From positions 1 through 39,013 of IMG/VR virus record IMGVR_UViG_3300038422_000022: a stretch of DNA of 39,013 nt. One strand, 5' to 3'. The notes under the pieces were generated by a model. It made no database searches and had not been told where the DNA came from. It saw only the letters and a list, made by a program, of their open reading frames with translations. This DNA comes from a virus. Positions 12,388 to 20,526 of this stretch are shown here, in pieces; positions within the stretch are counted from its first letter, which is position 1, and each line of letters starts with the position of its first letter. A program made the translations under genes and the position numbers.

Positions 12388-12488
12388 CCTGGCTAGAAAC
12401 GGTCGCGGCATTCGGAATAGCCATCGGCGCGATCGTGGGAATCACGATCATGGTCCTGTGGGTGGTGAAGGTGACGACCGACGACTAG
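12384..12488 (+). CDS. Membrane micropeptide, last rightward gene, 34 aa
   Basis: ATG 12384 in a boundary cassette. MTWLETVAAFGIAIGAIVGI then TIMVLWVVKVTTDD: a single long hydrophobic span with glycine-rich packing faces. The TAG stop shares the palindrome CTAG (12485-12488) with the stop of the convergent leftward gene. Could act as a small holin-like or inhibitor peptide; unproven. Confidence 0.55.
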   Translation: MTWLETVAAFGIAIGAIVGITIMVLWVVKVTTDD

Positions 12489-12934
12489 CGCTTCTTCCCC
12501 TTCCGGATCGCCTCCAGTAGATCGGCCTCCACTATTCCCAGCCTCCGGTCGTGCTCGTCAAGCCGGCGGAAGGCTTCGTCGGTGTGCTGCTTCATCCTGT
12601 GCTCGATCTCGTCCCGGCACCCGGTCACGGTCGGGATGATCGTCTTGACCAAGTGCTCCTGCTCGACCCGTTCATGCGTCTTGATGGCGTCCGCGACGAC
12701 AGCGGCGACCATCTCCCGGACTCCATTCTGTAGATTGTTTCGGATCATCGTTGGGAGATGTTCGCTCACCAAAGTCAGCACCCACTGCTTCGCCGAGTGG
12801 TAGGTGCTCAGCGTCTTAACGATGAGGAAGGTCATGCCGGCGGCGCCGGTCATCAGCACCACCGCCAGGGCGATGAGCGGCCCGGCATGACCGCCTGAGT
12901 CGGCTATGGCCTTCGCGGCTTCCGCAGCATCCAT
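12485..12934 (-). CDS. Membrane protein with coiled coil, last late gene, 149 aa
   Basis: ATG 12934 overlaps the preceding TGA. One hydrophobic segment at about residues 18-41 (AGPLIALAVVLMTGAAGMTFLIV) is followed by a cytoplasmic-looking helical region (TIRNN..., HERVEQEHLVKT, DEIEHRMKQHTDEAFRRLDEHDRRLG) and a basic end (RKGKKR). Its position at the end of the lysis cluster suggests a lysis accessory or holin-like protein, but no family is recognised. Confidence 0.6.
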   Translation of the reverse strand: MDAAEAAKAIADSGGHAGPLIALAVVLMTGAAGMTFLIVKTLSTYHSAKQWVLTLVSEHLPTMIRNNLQNGVREMVAAVVADAIKTHERVEQEHLVKTIIPTVTGCRDEIEHRMKQHTDEAFRRLDEHDRRLGIVEADLLEAIRKGKKR

Positions 12935-13680
12935 CACTTCCGCCGGGCGACTGCGACGACCCCTCCCGTCCAGACGCCCCCGGAGCCTAACCCGAAGGTA
13001 CCGGTAAGATCTAGCCGCAGGGGACCCATGCTCAGGGGCCGCGCCGCGACCGCCGGCCCCACCGTCCAGCCTTCCCGTGTAGCCATGACCCCGAGCCCCA
13101 CTCCTACCCCCGGGCGCTCGCGCGGCGGTTCCGCAGAGACCACTTCTGACGCCTCGGCCTTGAAGGGCCCGGCAAAAAGCCGCGTAGCGGGTGGGGGGAT
13201 CACCCGCCACGCGGAGGCCGTCCCGAGGATCACCCTCGACCCGGCTTTGCCTTCTAGCTCTACCGCCTCGACGTCGATCCGACCTTGGTCCCCCTCGGCC
13301 AGCAGGCAGGAAATGGCCTCGGCCGTCGCGGTGCCGCCTGGAGGCGGGGCCGGGCGCGCCGCTCCCGAGGCCGTGAGCTGTCCAGTTGCGAGTCGCAGGG
13401 CGCGGCGAACCTCGAGACCCTCGGCCTTGGCGCGGTCGAGCTGCCCAGCCAGATCCACATTGCCGGCTACCAGTCGGTCGATCGTGTCCTTGAGGTCGCG
13501 CTCCCGCTGGAATGAAGCCACCACGAAGCCCTGGGCCTCGAGCCGGGCGGCCTCCTCCCGCTGCTCCCACAGATGCTTCTCGCGGGCCAGCTCGTCTCGG
13601 ACACCCAGCCACAGGAACACGAACAGGGCCACCAGGACGATTGGGAGCCACCGCAGGACCGCATCCCAGATCCGGCTCAC
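12934..13680 (-). CDS. Membrane-anchored coiled-coil protein, spanin candidate, 248 aa
   Basis: GTG 13680 overlaps the previous stop. An N-terminal anchor (residues 11-27, WLPIVLVALFVFLWLGV) leads into a coil (RDELAREKHLWEQREEAARLEAQ, DTIDRLVAGNVDLAGQLDRAKAEGLEVRRAL). A Pro-rich linker and a glycine-rich beta-like C-terminus (GVGVGLGVMATREGWTVGPAVAARPL) follow. Signal anchor plus periplasmic coil resembles inner-membrane spanins, though it is longer than typical Rz and no embedded Rz1 was identified. Context: immediately after the small membrane genes and the M15 peptidase. Confidence 0.55.
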   Translation of the reverse strand: MSRIWDAVLRWLPIVLVALFVFLWLGVRDELAREKHLWEQREEAARLEAQGFVVASFQRERDLKDTIDRLVAGNVDLAGQLDRAKAEGLEVRRALRLATGQLTASGAARPAPPPGGTATAEAISCLLAEGDQGRIDVEAVELEGKAGSRVILGTASAWRVIPPPATRLFAGPFKAEASEVVSAEPPRERPGVGVGLGVMATREGWTVGPAVAARPLSMGPLRLDLTGTFGLGSGGVWTGGVVAVARRK

Positions 13681-13898
13681 TTGTCACCCCCATCAGAAGT
13701 CGGGACGAGCCGCTTCTCTGTGATGTTCCCAGCTACGTAGATCCCGGCCGCCCCGAGGATGCCTCCGATAAGGGTCGGGTAGAGCCCGCCCGCCGCTGGC
13801 ACATAGGCAGCGAACACCCCGTAGCCGGTGACGATCCAGATGCAGCCCCAGGACATCCACAGCTTCCGGGACTTGTAGTCCTCGCGTTTCGAGGCCAT
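13677..13898 (-). CDS. Two-span membrane protein, holin candidate, 73 aa
   Basis: ATG 13898. A basic N-terminus (MASKREDYKSRK) is followed by two hydrophobic segments (WGCIWIVTGYGVFAAYV and LIGGILGAAGIYVAG) and a charged tail (EKRLVPTSDGGDK). Size, topology and place beside the endolysin fit a class II-type holin; this is inference from layout. The stop overlaps the next GTG. Confidence 0.6.
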   Translation of the reverse strand: MASKREDYKSRKLWMSWGCIWIVTGYGVFAAYVPAAGGLYPTLIGGILGAAGIYVAGNITEKRLVPTSDGGDK

Positions 13899-13901
13899 AG
13901 G

Positions 13902-14003
13902 CTATCCCGCGAGGAGCCCGAACAGGACGATGACGCAAACCACCGTCGCCACGATGATCACGGTATAGCGGCCCCGATTCGTCAGCTTGTCCCAGCCAGT
14001 CAT
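13902..14003 (-). CDS. Membrane micropeptide in the lysis cluster, 33 aa
   Basis: ATG 14003 overlaps the endolysin stop (ATGA). MTGWDKLTNRGRYTVIIVAT then VVCVIVLFGLLAG: a basic N-terminus and one strong hydrophobic span. It could be a holin, pinholin or antiholin component working with the two-span protein next to it. Confidence 0.6.
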   Translation of the reverse strand: MTGWDKLTNRGRYTVIIVATVVCVIVLFGLLAG

Positions 14004-14473
14004 GCGATGCCCCTTTCATACGGATGCAGGACGCCATCCGTGCCAAGCACCCGGGCATCTCGCCTGGGCACTCCGTCGCTCAGGAACGAAACATGGATCC
14101 ACGTCCCTTCCTCGAGCAGTTGGTCATATCGGACGTTGCTCCGAGCGATGATCTCGAACGCCTTGCGAATCGAGAATCCGTGTACATGGAAGTCGCACGC
14201 CTCGCCGCGCATGTGCTGGCTGTTGATGGAGCCTCGAACCGCGGCGTTGACCTGTGGGCTTCGGTATCCCGAGTGGACCGAGATCGGACGGTGGAACAAT
14301 GAGCGGACAGATTCCATGCCGCAGGCGAAGGTGTGTACCAATCGGCGGGCCGACTCCGGATCCGGATTGTTAGCCAGTATCGCCCCGGATGCATCCCGCT
14401 GGGTCGTAACGGTGGCCTCGGCCCAGGTGAAATGCTCTGAGATGGTGCTGCGGGAGGTGGGGTCGAAATTCAT
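14000..14473 (-). CDS. M15-family peptidase endolysin, 157 aa
   Basis: This protein matches the Peptidase_M15_3 (D,D-carboxypeptidase/endolysin) pattern. ISEHFTWAEAT at residues 11-21, SGYRSPQVN at about 68-76, SQHMRGEACDFH at 85-96 giving zinc ligands H87 and D94, and TWIHVSF with H127. It should cleave peptide bonds in peptidoglycan stems. The start is ATG 14473, overlapping the tail-tip gene stop; longer in-frame starts back to 14539 lie inside that gene. There is no signal peptide, so export would need a holin, consistent with the membrane genes downstream. Confidence 0.93.
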   Translation of the reverse strand: MNFDPTSRSTISEHFTWAEATVTTQRDASGAILANNPDPESARRLVHTFACGMESVRSLFHRPISVHSGYRSPQVNAAVRGSINSQHMRGEACDFHVHGFSIRKAFEIIARSNVRYDQLLEEGTWIHVSFLSDGVPRRDARVLGTDGVLHPYERGIA

Positions 14474-17454
14474 GGTTCCGAGCCTACGTGACAGACGCCA
14501 CGCAATACCGAGACCGTGCCGGATCCGCTCCCAGCCCATTCGAGCTGGACTACCCCGGACGTACTGGCCATGGCCACGTACGCTTTGAGGTCGAGGAATA
14601 CGATCTGCGTTTCTACTCCCAACGTAAGGCTACTGGTCGCGGCCGCTAGCGTGGTGGTCCACTCCACGATTTCTCCACCGGGCAAATTCGCCTGCGTGAG
14701 TTGCCAGCGACAGATCGGAATCATGCCGGTTGGACCGTTGAGCCGGAAACAGACCGCGCTGGTGGCAGCGTTCTGGTAGGCGATAGTGCACGTGACAATG
14801 GCATGACTACTGGACTTAATCCACCACGAGGCGCCGCCCACGGCGGTCCAACTGGTAGAGTTTTTCGATGCAGAAATGACGGAGGAATAGGGAGTAATGT
14901 CCGCATCGAGCTGGTCGAAGTACCCGGTCCCCGCGGAGGCCGAGATCGTGAAGCGCACGCAGGCAGTGCCCGCCGGAACCAGGGCGTACAACTCCGATCC
15001 CGTCGCGGGGAAGATCCAGTTAGTGCTTGTGGTCGAGTAGGAGGTGACCTCGGTCCATGAGCTGGAGTCGTAGAAGGAGATCGCGATCTTGGGCGTAGCC
15101 CCGGCACCGGAAGACTTGAGAAAACCCCGGAAACGCACCAGGGAGCCGGGCGCCACGGGGTACTCGACGGACAGGCTTTCCCCGTTCGGCACGCTGCGGC
15201 CGTAGGTAGTGCCCCCGTAAGCCGCCGCGGTGGCTCGGTACTTGAACTCTGCCGAGTTGAGTACGTCATCAGTCGCTCCCGTTGGCGGCTCCGTCTCGGA
15301 GTCGCCGTTGGGCCACAGGTTCGTAGATGTCGTGGCTGTTAGGTTGGCCTGCGAGACGACCGCCGTACCGATGACGGGATTCGTCACCACCCGTCGCGCA
15401 TAAAGGGCATCGAATTCCACCGTGTCGTTAGCCCTCGCAAACCAGTAGAGGAGGGCAGCATTGGCTGTCGTCCCCGCGACCGCAGACACGATCGAAGTCT
15501 TGGTCCATGAAGATGATGTGACATTCGGTGCCTGGTGCGAAGCAAGGTACGAGCCGGTGTCTCCGAGAGTGGTATAGAAGTTGACTCCAACCGTGCCGCC
15601 GGATCCGCTTCCAGATGTACGGCGCACCATCGCCTCGACGTAAAACCTAGCTCCGGGCGAACAGGGGATCCAGATCCCGTTCCCCGTATCTGAGCCACCC
15701 GCGGCGATGCGACGCACGTATGATCCACTATACGCGCCGGCCCCCGCATAGTACCGATCGGCCCATTCCGGGGAAGACAAGTCAGCCCCGTCGGGAGGCG
15801 CGATCTCGCTAGTCGGATTGGGAAACAGGTTGTCCCGGTCGTAGAGGGAAGTCGTCAGCTTCCCGATGTCAACCGCACTCGACGTAATGGCCCCGGATCC
15901 AACGGTCGTCGCATCCCAGGTACTTCCATTGTACCGATAGAGCTTGTTCCCGTCGTTCGTGTCGTACCAGAGATCGCCCACTGCGAACCCGGTAGGCTGC
16001 GCATCCTGCCGGTAGATGCGTGGCACATGATCGATGATGGACGACTCGGCCATGACGAGGGCGGCCGTGTTGTAGCCGTCGTCCGTCTGTGGCGTCAGAT
16101 CAACCACGGCGCTCGTTCCCGTCGGCTCCTCGATCGCCTCGATATTCCGGGTGCCGTCCGGGTTGTCCTCGATGAGCGAGATCCGGGCCTGGACGGCGGA
16201 GAGCCCGAGCTTGGACTCCGTCAACGCCACCAGATCCCCGACCTCGAGCAGTGCCCAGCGCGGGCCGACCGTGAAAGAGTAGCGATTGCGGCTATATATG
16301 CTCCGCTGCGCGAGCCAGGTCGAAAGTTTGTGCGCGTGCGCCTGGGTGGAGATCCATCGGTTTTCGGTGGTGGCTGCTCGGCGGACGCCGCGCACCGCGG
16401 CATCGGCCGGCTCGATCCACTCGGTCGTGACCTCGTTATAATCGCTCTCCCGGCTCCGGAACTTCACTGGCCAGGCGTTGAACACGTCGGCATCGAGGGT
16501 GGATCGGACGCGCACCGGGTCCGTGCCCGGCTCAAAGAGCAGCTCGTCCTCGTCCAGCACGACCGGTTGCGTCGGCGTGGGCGTCACCTGATTCGGGGGC
16601 GTGTAGGTGACGGAGTTCCCGGTCCGGATCTGAGTATCCAGCGGGACCACCTTCGCCTTGCCCTCGGACCAGACCAGGGTCGAGTTGCACGCCTGTAGCA
16701 ACTCCTCGAGCAGCTCCATCGTGGGCGTGCGCTCATCAATGAGCCGCGAGACGCCCAGGCTCATGGCCTTGCAGTACCGCGCGAAGCCAGAATCCGCCGT
16801 CCCGTCCGGTCCGTAGACCACATCCACGTCCGCAGCGGCGAGCCCGAGCCCGCGGCGCGCGTGGGTCAGCATGTCCTTGACCACCTCGCTCGGATCTGCG
16901 TCTACGGTCCATGGGGTGGATCCGGTGCATAGGGACTCCACTTCGAACGACATGGCCGGGATCTTGCCGTCGCGAAGCGTCCACTTCTGACTATAGACGT
17001 GGACCGTACCTTCAAAGGTCTGCCCCTCCGCCGGCTTGCCTACGAGATATGTCCAGGCCGTCGAGGTCTCCGCGATCACGGCCACCCCATTGGCCGTTCC
17101 GAATAGTGGGTCAGTGTCCGTGCCCGTGAAATCCGAGAGTGTATCGAGCTCGAATTTCTCCCGATCGGACCAAACGCGGATGATGGAATGGGCAGGCGCT
17201 TCGCAGAGGGCGAAAATGGCTGCGGCCACGTTGCCCTGGGCTAGAACCCATGCGGCCGCGCCGACCTGACTGCGGATATGAACGGAATCCGCTGCCCGAT
17301 CCCGGTAGAGGACTACGATGCTAGGGCACCGAACCGTTCCATAGGCCAGCGGAAGCGGCCTTGAGTAGCCGGCGAGCGTCAGTCCGGCGAGCGTCGGACC
17401 GATGATCGTCGGAGCGACATTCTTCGGTCTGTCCGGAAGGGTCCACCAGCTCAT
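14470..17454 (-). CDS. Large tail-tip / host-attachment protein (GTA megatron-like), 994 aa
   Basis: The N-terminal half resembles phage tail-hub proteins of the GTA/lambda J kind. It has SRPLPLAYGTVRCP near the start and a region typical of the putative phage tail protein (Phage-tail_3) family (SGFARYCKAMSLGVSRLIDERTPTM, LLEELLQACNSTLVWSEGKAKVVPLD). The segment around residue 480 (GDLWYDTNDGNKLYRYNG) is a short motif common in phage tip proteins. The C-terminal 450 residues hold two related beta-rich modules (from NLFPNPTSEIAPPDGA and from NLWPNGDSETEPPTGA) that look like carbohydrate-binding jelly rolls. ATG 17454 overlaps the DUF2163 gene stop. Likely receptor contact at the distal tail end. 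Confidence 0.85.
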   Translation of the reverse strand: MSWWTLPDRPKNVAPTIIGPTLAGLTLAGYSRPLPLAYGTVRCPSIVVLYRDRAADSVHIRSQVGAAAWVLAQGNVAAAIFALCEAPAHSIIRVWSDREKFELDTLSDFTGTDTDPLFGTANGVAVIAETSTAWTYLVGKPAEGQTFEGTVHVYSQKWTLRDGKIPAMSFEVESLCTGSTPWTVDADPSEVVKDMLTHARRGLGLAAADVDVVYGPDGTADSGFARYCKAMSLGVSRLIDERTPTMELLEELLQACNSTLVWSEGKAKVVPLDTQIRTGNSVTYTPPNQVTPTPTQPVVLDEDELLFEPGTDPVRVRSTLDADVFNAWPVKFRSRESDYNEVTTEWIEPADAAVRGVRRAATTENRWISTQAHAHKLSTWLAQRSIYSRNRYSFTVGPRWALLEVGDLVALTESKLGLSAVQARISLIEDNPDGTRNIEAIEEPTGTSAVVDLTPQTDDGYNTAALVMAESSIIDHVPRIYRQDAQPTGFAVGDLWYDTNDGNKLYRYNGSTWDATTVGSGAITSSAVDIGKLTTSLYDRDNLFPNPTSEIAPPDGADLSSPEWADRYYAGAGAYSGSYVRRIAAGGSDTGNGIWIPCSPGARFYVEAMVRRTSGSGSGGTVGVNFYTTLGDTGSYLASHQAPNVTSSSWTKTSIVSAVAGTTANAALLYWFARANDTVEFDALYARRVVTNPVIGTAVVSQANLTATTSTNLWPNGDSETEPPTGATDDVLNSAEFKYRATAAAYGGTTYGRSVPNGESLSVEYPVAPGSLVRFRGFLKSSGAGATPKIAISFYDSSSWTEVTSYSTTSTNWIFPATGSELYALVPAGTACVRFTISASAGTGYFDQLDADITPYSSVISASKNSTSWTAVGGASWWIKSSSHAIVTCTIAYQNAATSAVCFRLNGPTGMIPICRWQLTQANLPGGEIVEWTTTLAAATSSLTLGVETQIVFLDLKAYVAMASTSGVVQLEWAGSGSGTVSVLRGVCHVGSEP

Positions 17455-18293
17455 GCGGCACTCTCGGGAGGCGGGGAATCCGGGAAGCCACCGAAGCGGG
17501 CGATGTTCGAGAAGGCGTTACAGGCGGTCCGGGTGTGATCGCAGCCCTTGACCACGTTCACCCCCACGCCCGTGACGGGAGCGCTCGGAAGCGGTACGGC
17601 GAGCGTGCAATCCACCCCGGATACGGACAGGATCGTCATCTTGGTGCCCGAGAGCGCGCCGGATGTAAATTCCAACCAGCCGCCCGCGTTGGCGTTCGTG
17701 CTACTCGACGAGAGCTTGACGAGCGTGGTCGTCGAGCCCGAGGCCACCGTGCGCGAGTGCGTCCAGGTGGCCTTCGTCACCTTGCAAGTATTTGCCTCGT
17801 AAACCTGATACGGGCACATCGGATGAACGATGCGACGTGGTAATGGTGCCTCGAGCCTCGCGGCTAGGCTCTTGAGCGTTAGCCGGATGAGCGTCGAACC
17901 GGCCTCGGCATCCTCGATCCAGCCATCGAACAGATGCACGGCCCCGGCGATGTCCCCGTCTTGCTCGTAGTAGACCCGCTGGATGAGCACGGGCACCCGG
18001 TCGAACAGGTGCCGCATGGCCATGGCCTTGTATGTCAGCCCGCCCAGCGTGGTGTCCCCGGGGGCGAAGGCAAGATCACAGGTATCGACCTCGCTCGAGC
18101 CGGTGGAGATGGTCGGCTCCTCCGCGATGATCACTTCATCACAGTCGAAGGTATGCCCGCCGTAGATCACGTCCGCGTCCGCCGTGGTCCAGTACTTCGT
18201 CCCGGCCGCGAAGGTGAAGGTATACAGGTTCGCGACGCGGTGGATGTTTTCCGCGTACAGGACGGCATCGAGCGCGGCGCTGCTCGTCTTCAT
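17451..18293 (-). CDS. DUF2163-like tail hub protein, 280 aa
   Basis: The start is ATG 18293 (MKTSSAALDAVLYAENIHRV), overlapping the previous stop. It has the DUF2163 layout: TFTFAAGTKYWTTADADVIYGGHTF, a hub core (VDTCDLAFAPGDTTLGGLTYKAMAMRHLFDRVPV..RVYY), GWIEDAEAGSTLIRLTLKSLAARLEAPLPRR, and the Cys-containing MCPYQVYEANTCKV with a later CDHTRTACNAFSNIARFGGFP. In gene transfer agents and related siphoviruses this protein forms the tail hub, and the four cysteines are typical. The NlpC/P60 peptidase gene that usually follows is absent here. Confidence 0.88.
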   Translation of the reverse strand: MKTSSAALDAVLYAENIHRVANLYTFTFAAGTKYWTTADADVIYGGHTFDCDEVIIAEEPTISTGSSEVDTCDLAFAPGDTTLGGLTYKAMAMRHLFDRVPVLIQRVYYEQDGDIAGAVHLFDGWIEDAEAGSTLIRLTLKSLAARLEAPLPRRIVHPMCPYQVYEANTCKVTKATWTHSRTVASGSTTTLVKLSSSSTNANAGGWLEFTSGALSGTKMTILSVSGVDCTLAVPLPSAPVTGVGVNVVKGCDHTRTACNAFSNIARFGGFPDSPPPESAA

Positions 18294-18880
18294 GCGGTCA
18301 CGCTCACGAATTTGGCCTCGCAGGACCACCAGCCGGTAACGACCCGTCCAAAGGTGAGCGTGTCCTCTACGAAGCGAACCCGGCGGTGCCCGCTCCAGGT
18401 GATCGTATACGCCTTGGTGGCATCGGTGCTGTTGAAGGTGAACGTCGAGCCGGAGTTGTAGTACTGCCCGGGGTCCGGAGGATTCGTGTCCAGGGTGGCC
18501 GCGACTCCGGCGATGGTGACGCCCACCGTCGAGGCGAAGGCGAGTCCGGTCGAGCTGACGGTGACCTGGTACGGGGTCCCCGGGATCGTCCCGCTCGAAA
18601 CCACGTTGATCGGGTCCACCAGCAGGAAGGAATCCCACGCGCCCTTGTGGTCATCGATCCACTTCACCAGGATGGAGTGTTCGTTGTAGGCGCCCCAGGG
18701 GCTCGGCGCGGCTGTCCCTTGCCGGACTGTCTCCGTGATCCGGTAGTGCCACACGGGATTCGTGCGCCAGGAGGTCCGCTGCTCGAGCCCCGAGACCGTC
18801 TGGTGGATAGTGGACACATAGGACGGGGAGCGCTCCACGATGATCTGGCCGGGCAGGGTGGGGAAGACGTTGCTACTCAC
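18290..18880 (-). CDS. DUF2460-like distal tail protein, 196 aa
   Basis: GTG 18880 overlaps the tape-measure stop. It opens MSSNVFPTLPGQIIVERSPS, with the early WRTNPVWHYRITET and FLLVDPINVV segments fitting DUF2460 proteins, the Dit-like distal tail component of GTA-type tails. Residues about 100-170 hold an extra beta module (VTVSSTGLAFASTVGVTIAG ... YYNSGSTFTFNSTDATKAYTI) whose G-x-YTF-x-x-x-DA pattern also appears in the tube protein at 20859. The last part is RVVTGWWSCEAKFVSVTA. It should connect tube to hub. Confidence 0.8.
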   Translation of the reverse strand: MSSNVFPTLPGQIIVERSPSYVSTIHQTVSGLEQRTSWRTNPVWHYRITETVRQGTAAPSPWGAYNEHSILVKWIDDHKGAWDSFLLVDPINVVSSGTIPGTPYQVTVSSTGLAFASTVGVTIAGVAATLDTNPPDPGQYYNSGSTFTFNSTDATKAYTITWSGHRRVRFVEDTLTFGRVVTGWWSCEAKFVSVTA

Positions 18881-20328
18881 GTGAGCCTCCGCCGCGTCGC
18901 GTCGCGCATCCCTCGCGCCAGGGTCCGGCCTCGCCTACGGAGGAAGCCCTCGAACGAGGCCGCATCTAGGGCGTAGATGTTGAACGTCGTGGAACCGAGG
19001 GCATCATTCGGGACGATGGTCCCGGTCCGGTTGGGCACCATGAGCTCCGGGCCGCGCTCGCCGACCACATAGGGTTGGTCTGGACGGACTGGGCCGCCCA
19101 TGGCTCGGGCCGGGATTCGGGCCACCAGCCCTTCCATGATCCCGGTAATGATGCTGACGGCCGCGAGCGCCGCCACCGGGTTCCAAGCATTCGTGGCAGC
19201 CGCTTGGAGTTGGGCTTGGACGATGTAGGCTTGCGCCGCAACCCGGATGCTCTGAATGATGGCCCTGAGCATGGCCACGGCCGCATTGCCTTGACCGGAT
19301 ACCATGACTGCAAACGCCTGCGTCCACGTATCCGCTATCGCGAGGGCCGCTGCCTGCCACGTCTTTTGGATGCGCTCTGCGGTTTCCTTTGCCGCATCAT
19401 CGGCGGCCTTGAGGTCGTCGAGAAACCGCTGGATGTTGATGATCTCCGGAACATTCGTGACTGCGGCGGCCTGTTTGAGTTGAGTCTCACCAAGGAATCC
19501 ACGTCGAAAGTTTCCATCTCCGGGTCGCTGGATGATCTCCAGTTCCTTATTGAGACCGATGGACTTCCCCAATTCTTTGTTGTATTCCGCGAGGCCCTCG
19601 GTCAGCTCGCGGATCTTGATCCCCAGCTCTGCGGCGACTCGAACCCGCTTCGTTTCGACGGTGGCGAGTTCGGCCGTAAGGCTCTTGATGCGGTTCTCGA
19701 GCGCTTCCTCCTTCGGAAGAACACGGATCATGTCATCCGTGCGATCCGCCAATTCTTCTTTCGCGGCGGACAGATCTTTCTCGAGCCGCGCCGCGTCTTC
19801 GTTGAGGCGATTCAACTCAGCGCGCGCCCGAATTTGCGCGGCTAGGAGCTTGTCCCCGCGCGCCTCAGCTTGAACCGCGGCCGTCTCGGCGGCTTCGGAT
19901 CGAAGGGTTCTCTCTGCCGTGACCACTGCGGCCGCAGCCGCTTTTGCCTCCTTCTCGAGCTGCTGGAAGTAATTGATCGCGAACCGGAGGCCCTCCATCG
20001 CCAGGAGCAAGCCCGACATCGCGGCCGTCGTCGCGAACAGGGCGCCACCGATTCCCGAAATCGCTGCCTGTGCTGCACTTCCGGCGGGAGCAAGGTCTCC
20101 GAGGGCGCGACCGAAGAACAGGGCGGCCTGCCGGCCCTGTCCCATCCCGCGGCGCAGATCGAGAAGCCCGCTGTTCGCTCTCTGTGCCGCCGTACCCACA
20201 CCGGTCAGCGACTGCTTGATGCTGACCCCGGCCTGGTTGGCTGCGACCTGGATGGCGCGAAGACCTTCCGTCGCCTGGTCCGCTGCGATCTCGACCACGA
20301 AACGAAGCGATGTAGCGCCAACGGCCAT
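18877..20328 (-). CDS. Tail tape measure protein, 483 aa
   Basis: ATG 20328 directly abuts the previous TAA. The N-terminus (VEIAADQATEGLRAIQVAANQAG) is followed by an amphipathic and hydrophobic stretch (about 75-120, AAISGIGGALFATTAAMSGLLLAMEG), then long coiled coils (about 125-270) and a second hydrophobic region (NPVAALAAVSIITGIMEGL). The C-terminus AMGGPVRPDQPYVVGERGPELMVPNRTGTIVPND is a hallmark of tape-measure proteins. At 483 residues it is short, predicting a short siphovirus tail. No muralytic domain is visible. It sits after the tail-assembly genes, as in most siphoviruses. Confidence 0.9.
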   Translation of the reverse strand: MAVGATSLRFVVEIAADQATEGLRAIQVAANQAGVSIKQSLTGVGTAAQRANSGLLDLRRGMGQGRQAALFFGRALGDLAPAGSAAQAAISGIGGALFATTAAMSGLLLAMEGLRFAINYFQQLEKEAKAAAAAVVTAERTLRSEAAETAAVQAEARGDKLLAAQIRARAELNRLNEDAARLEKDLSAAKEELADRTDDMIRVLPKEEALENRIKSLTAELATVETKRVRVAAELGIKIRELTEGLAEYNKELGKSIGLNKELEIIQRPGDGNFRRGFLGETQLKQAAAVTNVPEIINIQRFLDDLKAADDAAKETAERIQKTWQAAALAIADTWTQAFAVMVSGQGNAAVAMLRAIIQSIRVAAQAYIVQAQLQAAATNAWNPVAALAAVSIITGIMEGLVARIPARAMGGPVRPDQPYVVGERGPELMVPNRTGTIVPNDALGSTTFNIYALDAASFEGFLRRRGRTLARGMRDATRRRLT

Positions 20329-20526
20329 TTACGCTTTCCCCTTGAGCCCACCCCGGAACTGCGCGAAGTCCTGCGGCGTCATCTCCTCCGACCCTTCATC
20401 CTCCTTCCCTGCCTTGCGCATCTCCCACCGGTTCCTGGCGTTCATCCGACGCCAGAATTGCCGGCAGGTCATGCGTCGAACGTCATCATACGTCAGGCCC
20501 GTCCCGTCCATGAGCGCACGGATCAT
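20329..20526 (-). CDS. Tail assembly chaperone, second ORF, 65 aa
   Basis: ATG 20526 overlaps the previous TGA (TGATG); a GTG at 20529 is the alternative. It contains LTYDDVRRMTCRQFWRRMNARNRWEMRKAG and a Lys/Gly-rich end. Its position between the first chaperone ORF and the tape measure matches the distal part of the G/GT-type chaperone pair. It may be made by reinitiation or by -1 frameshifting from 20526-20855. Confidence 0.65.
   Translation of the reverse strand: MIRALMDGTGLTYDDVRRMTCRQFWRRMNARNRWEMRKAGKEDEGSEEMTPQDFAQFRGGLKGKA

Noticed and set aside
12934-13693. Extending the last late gene back to 13693
   Set aside because: That frame overlaps the spanin-like gene completely and gives Arg/Gly-rich nonsense before ATG 12934.
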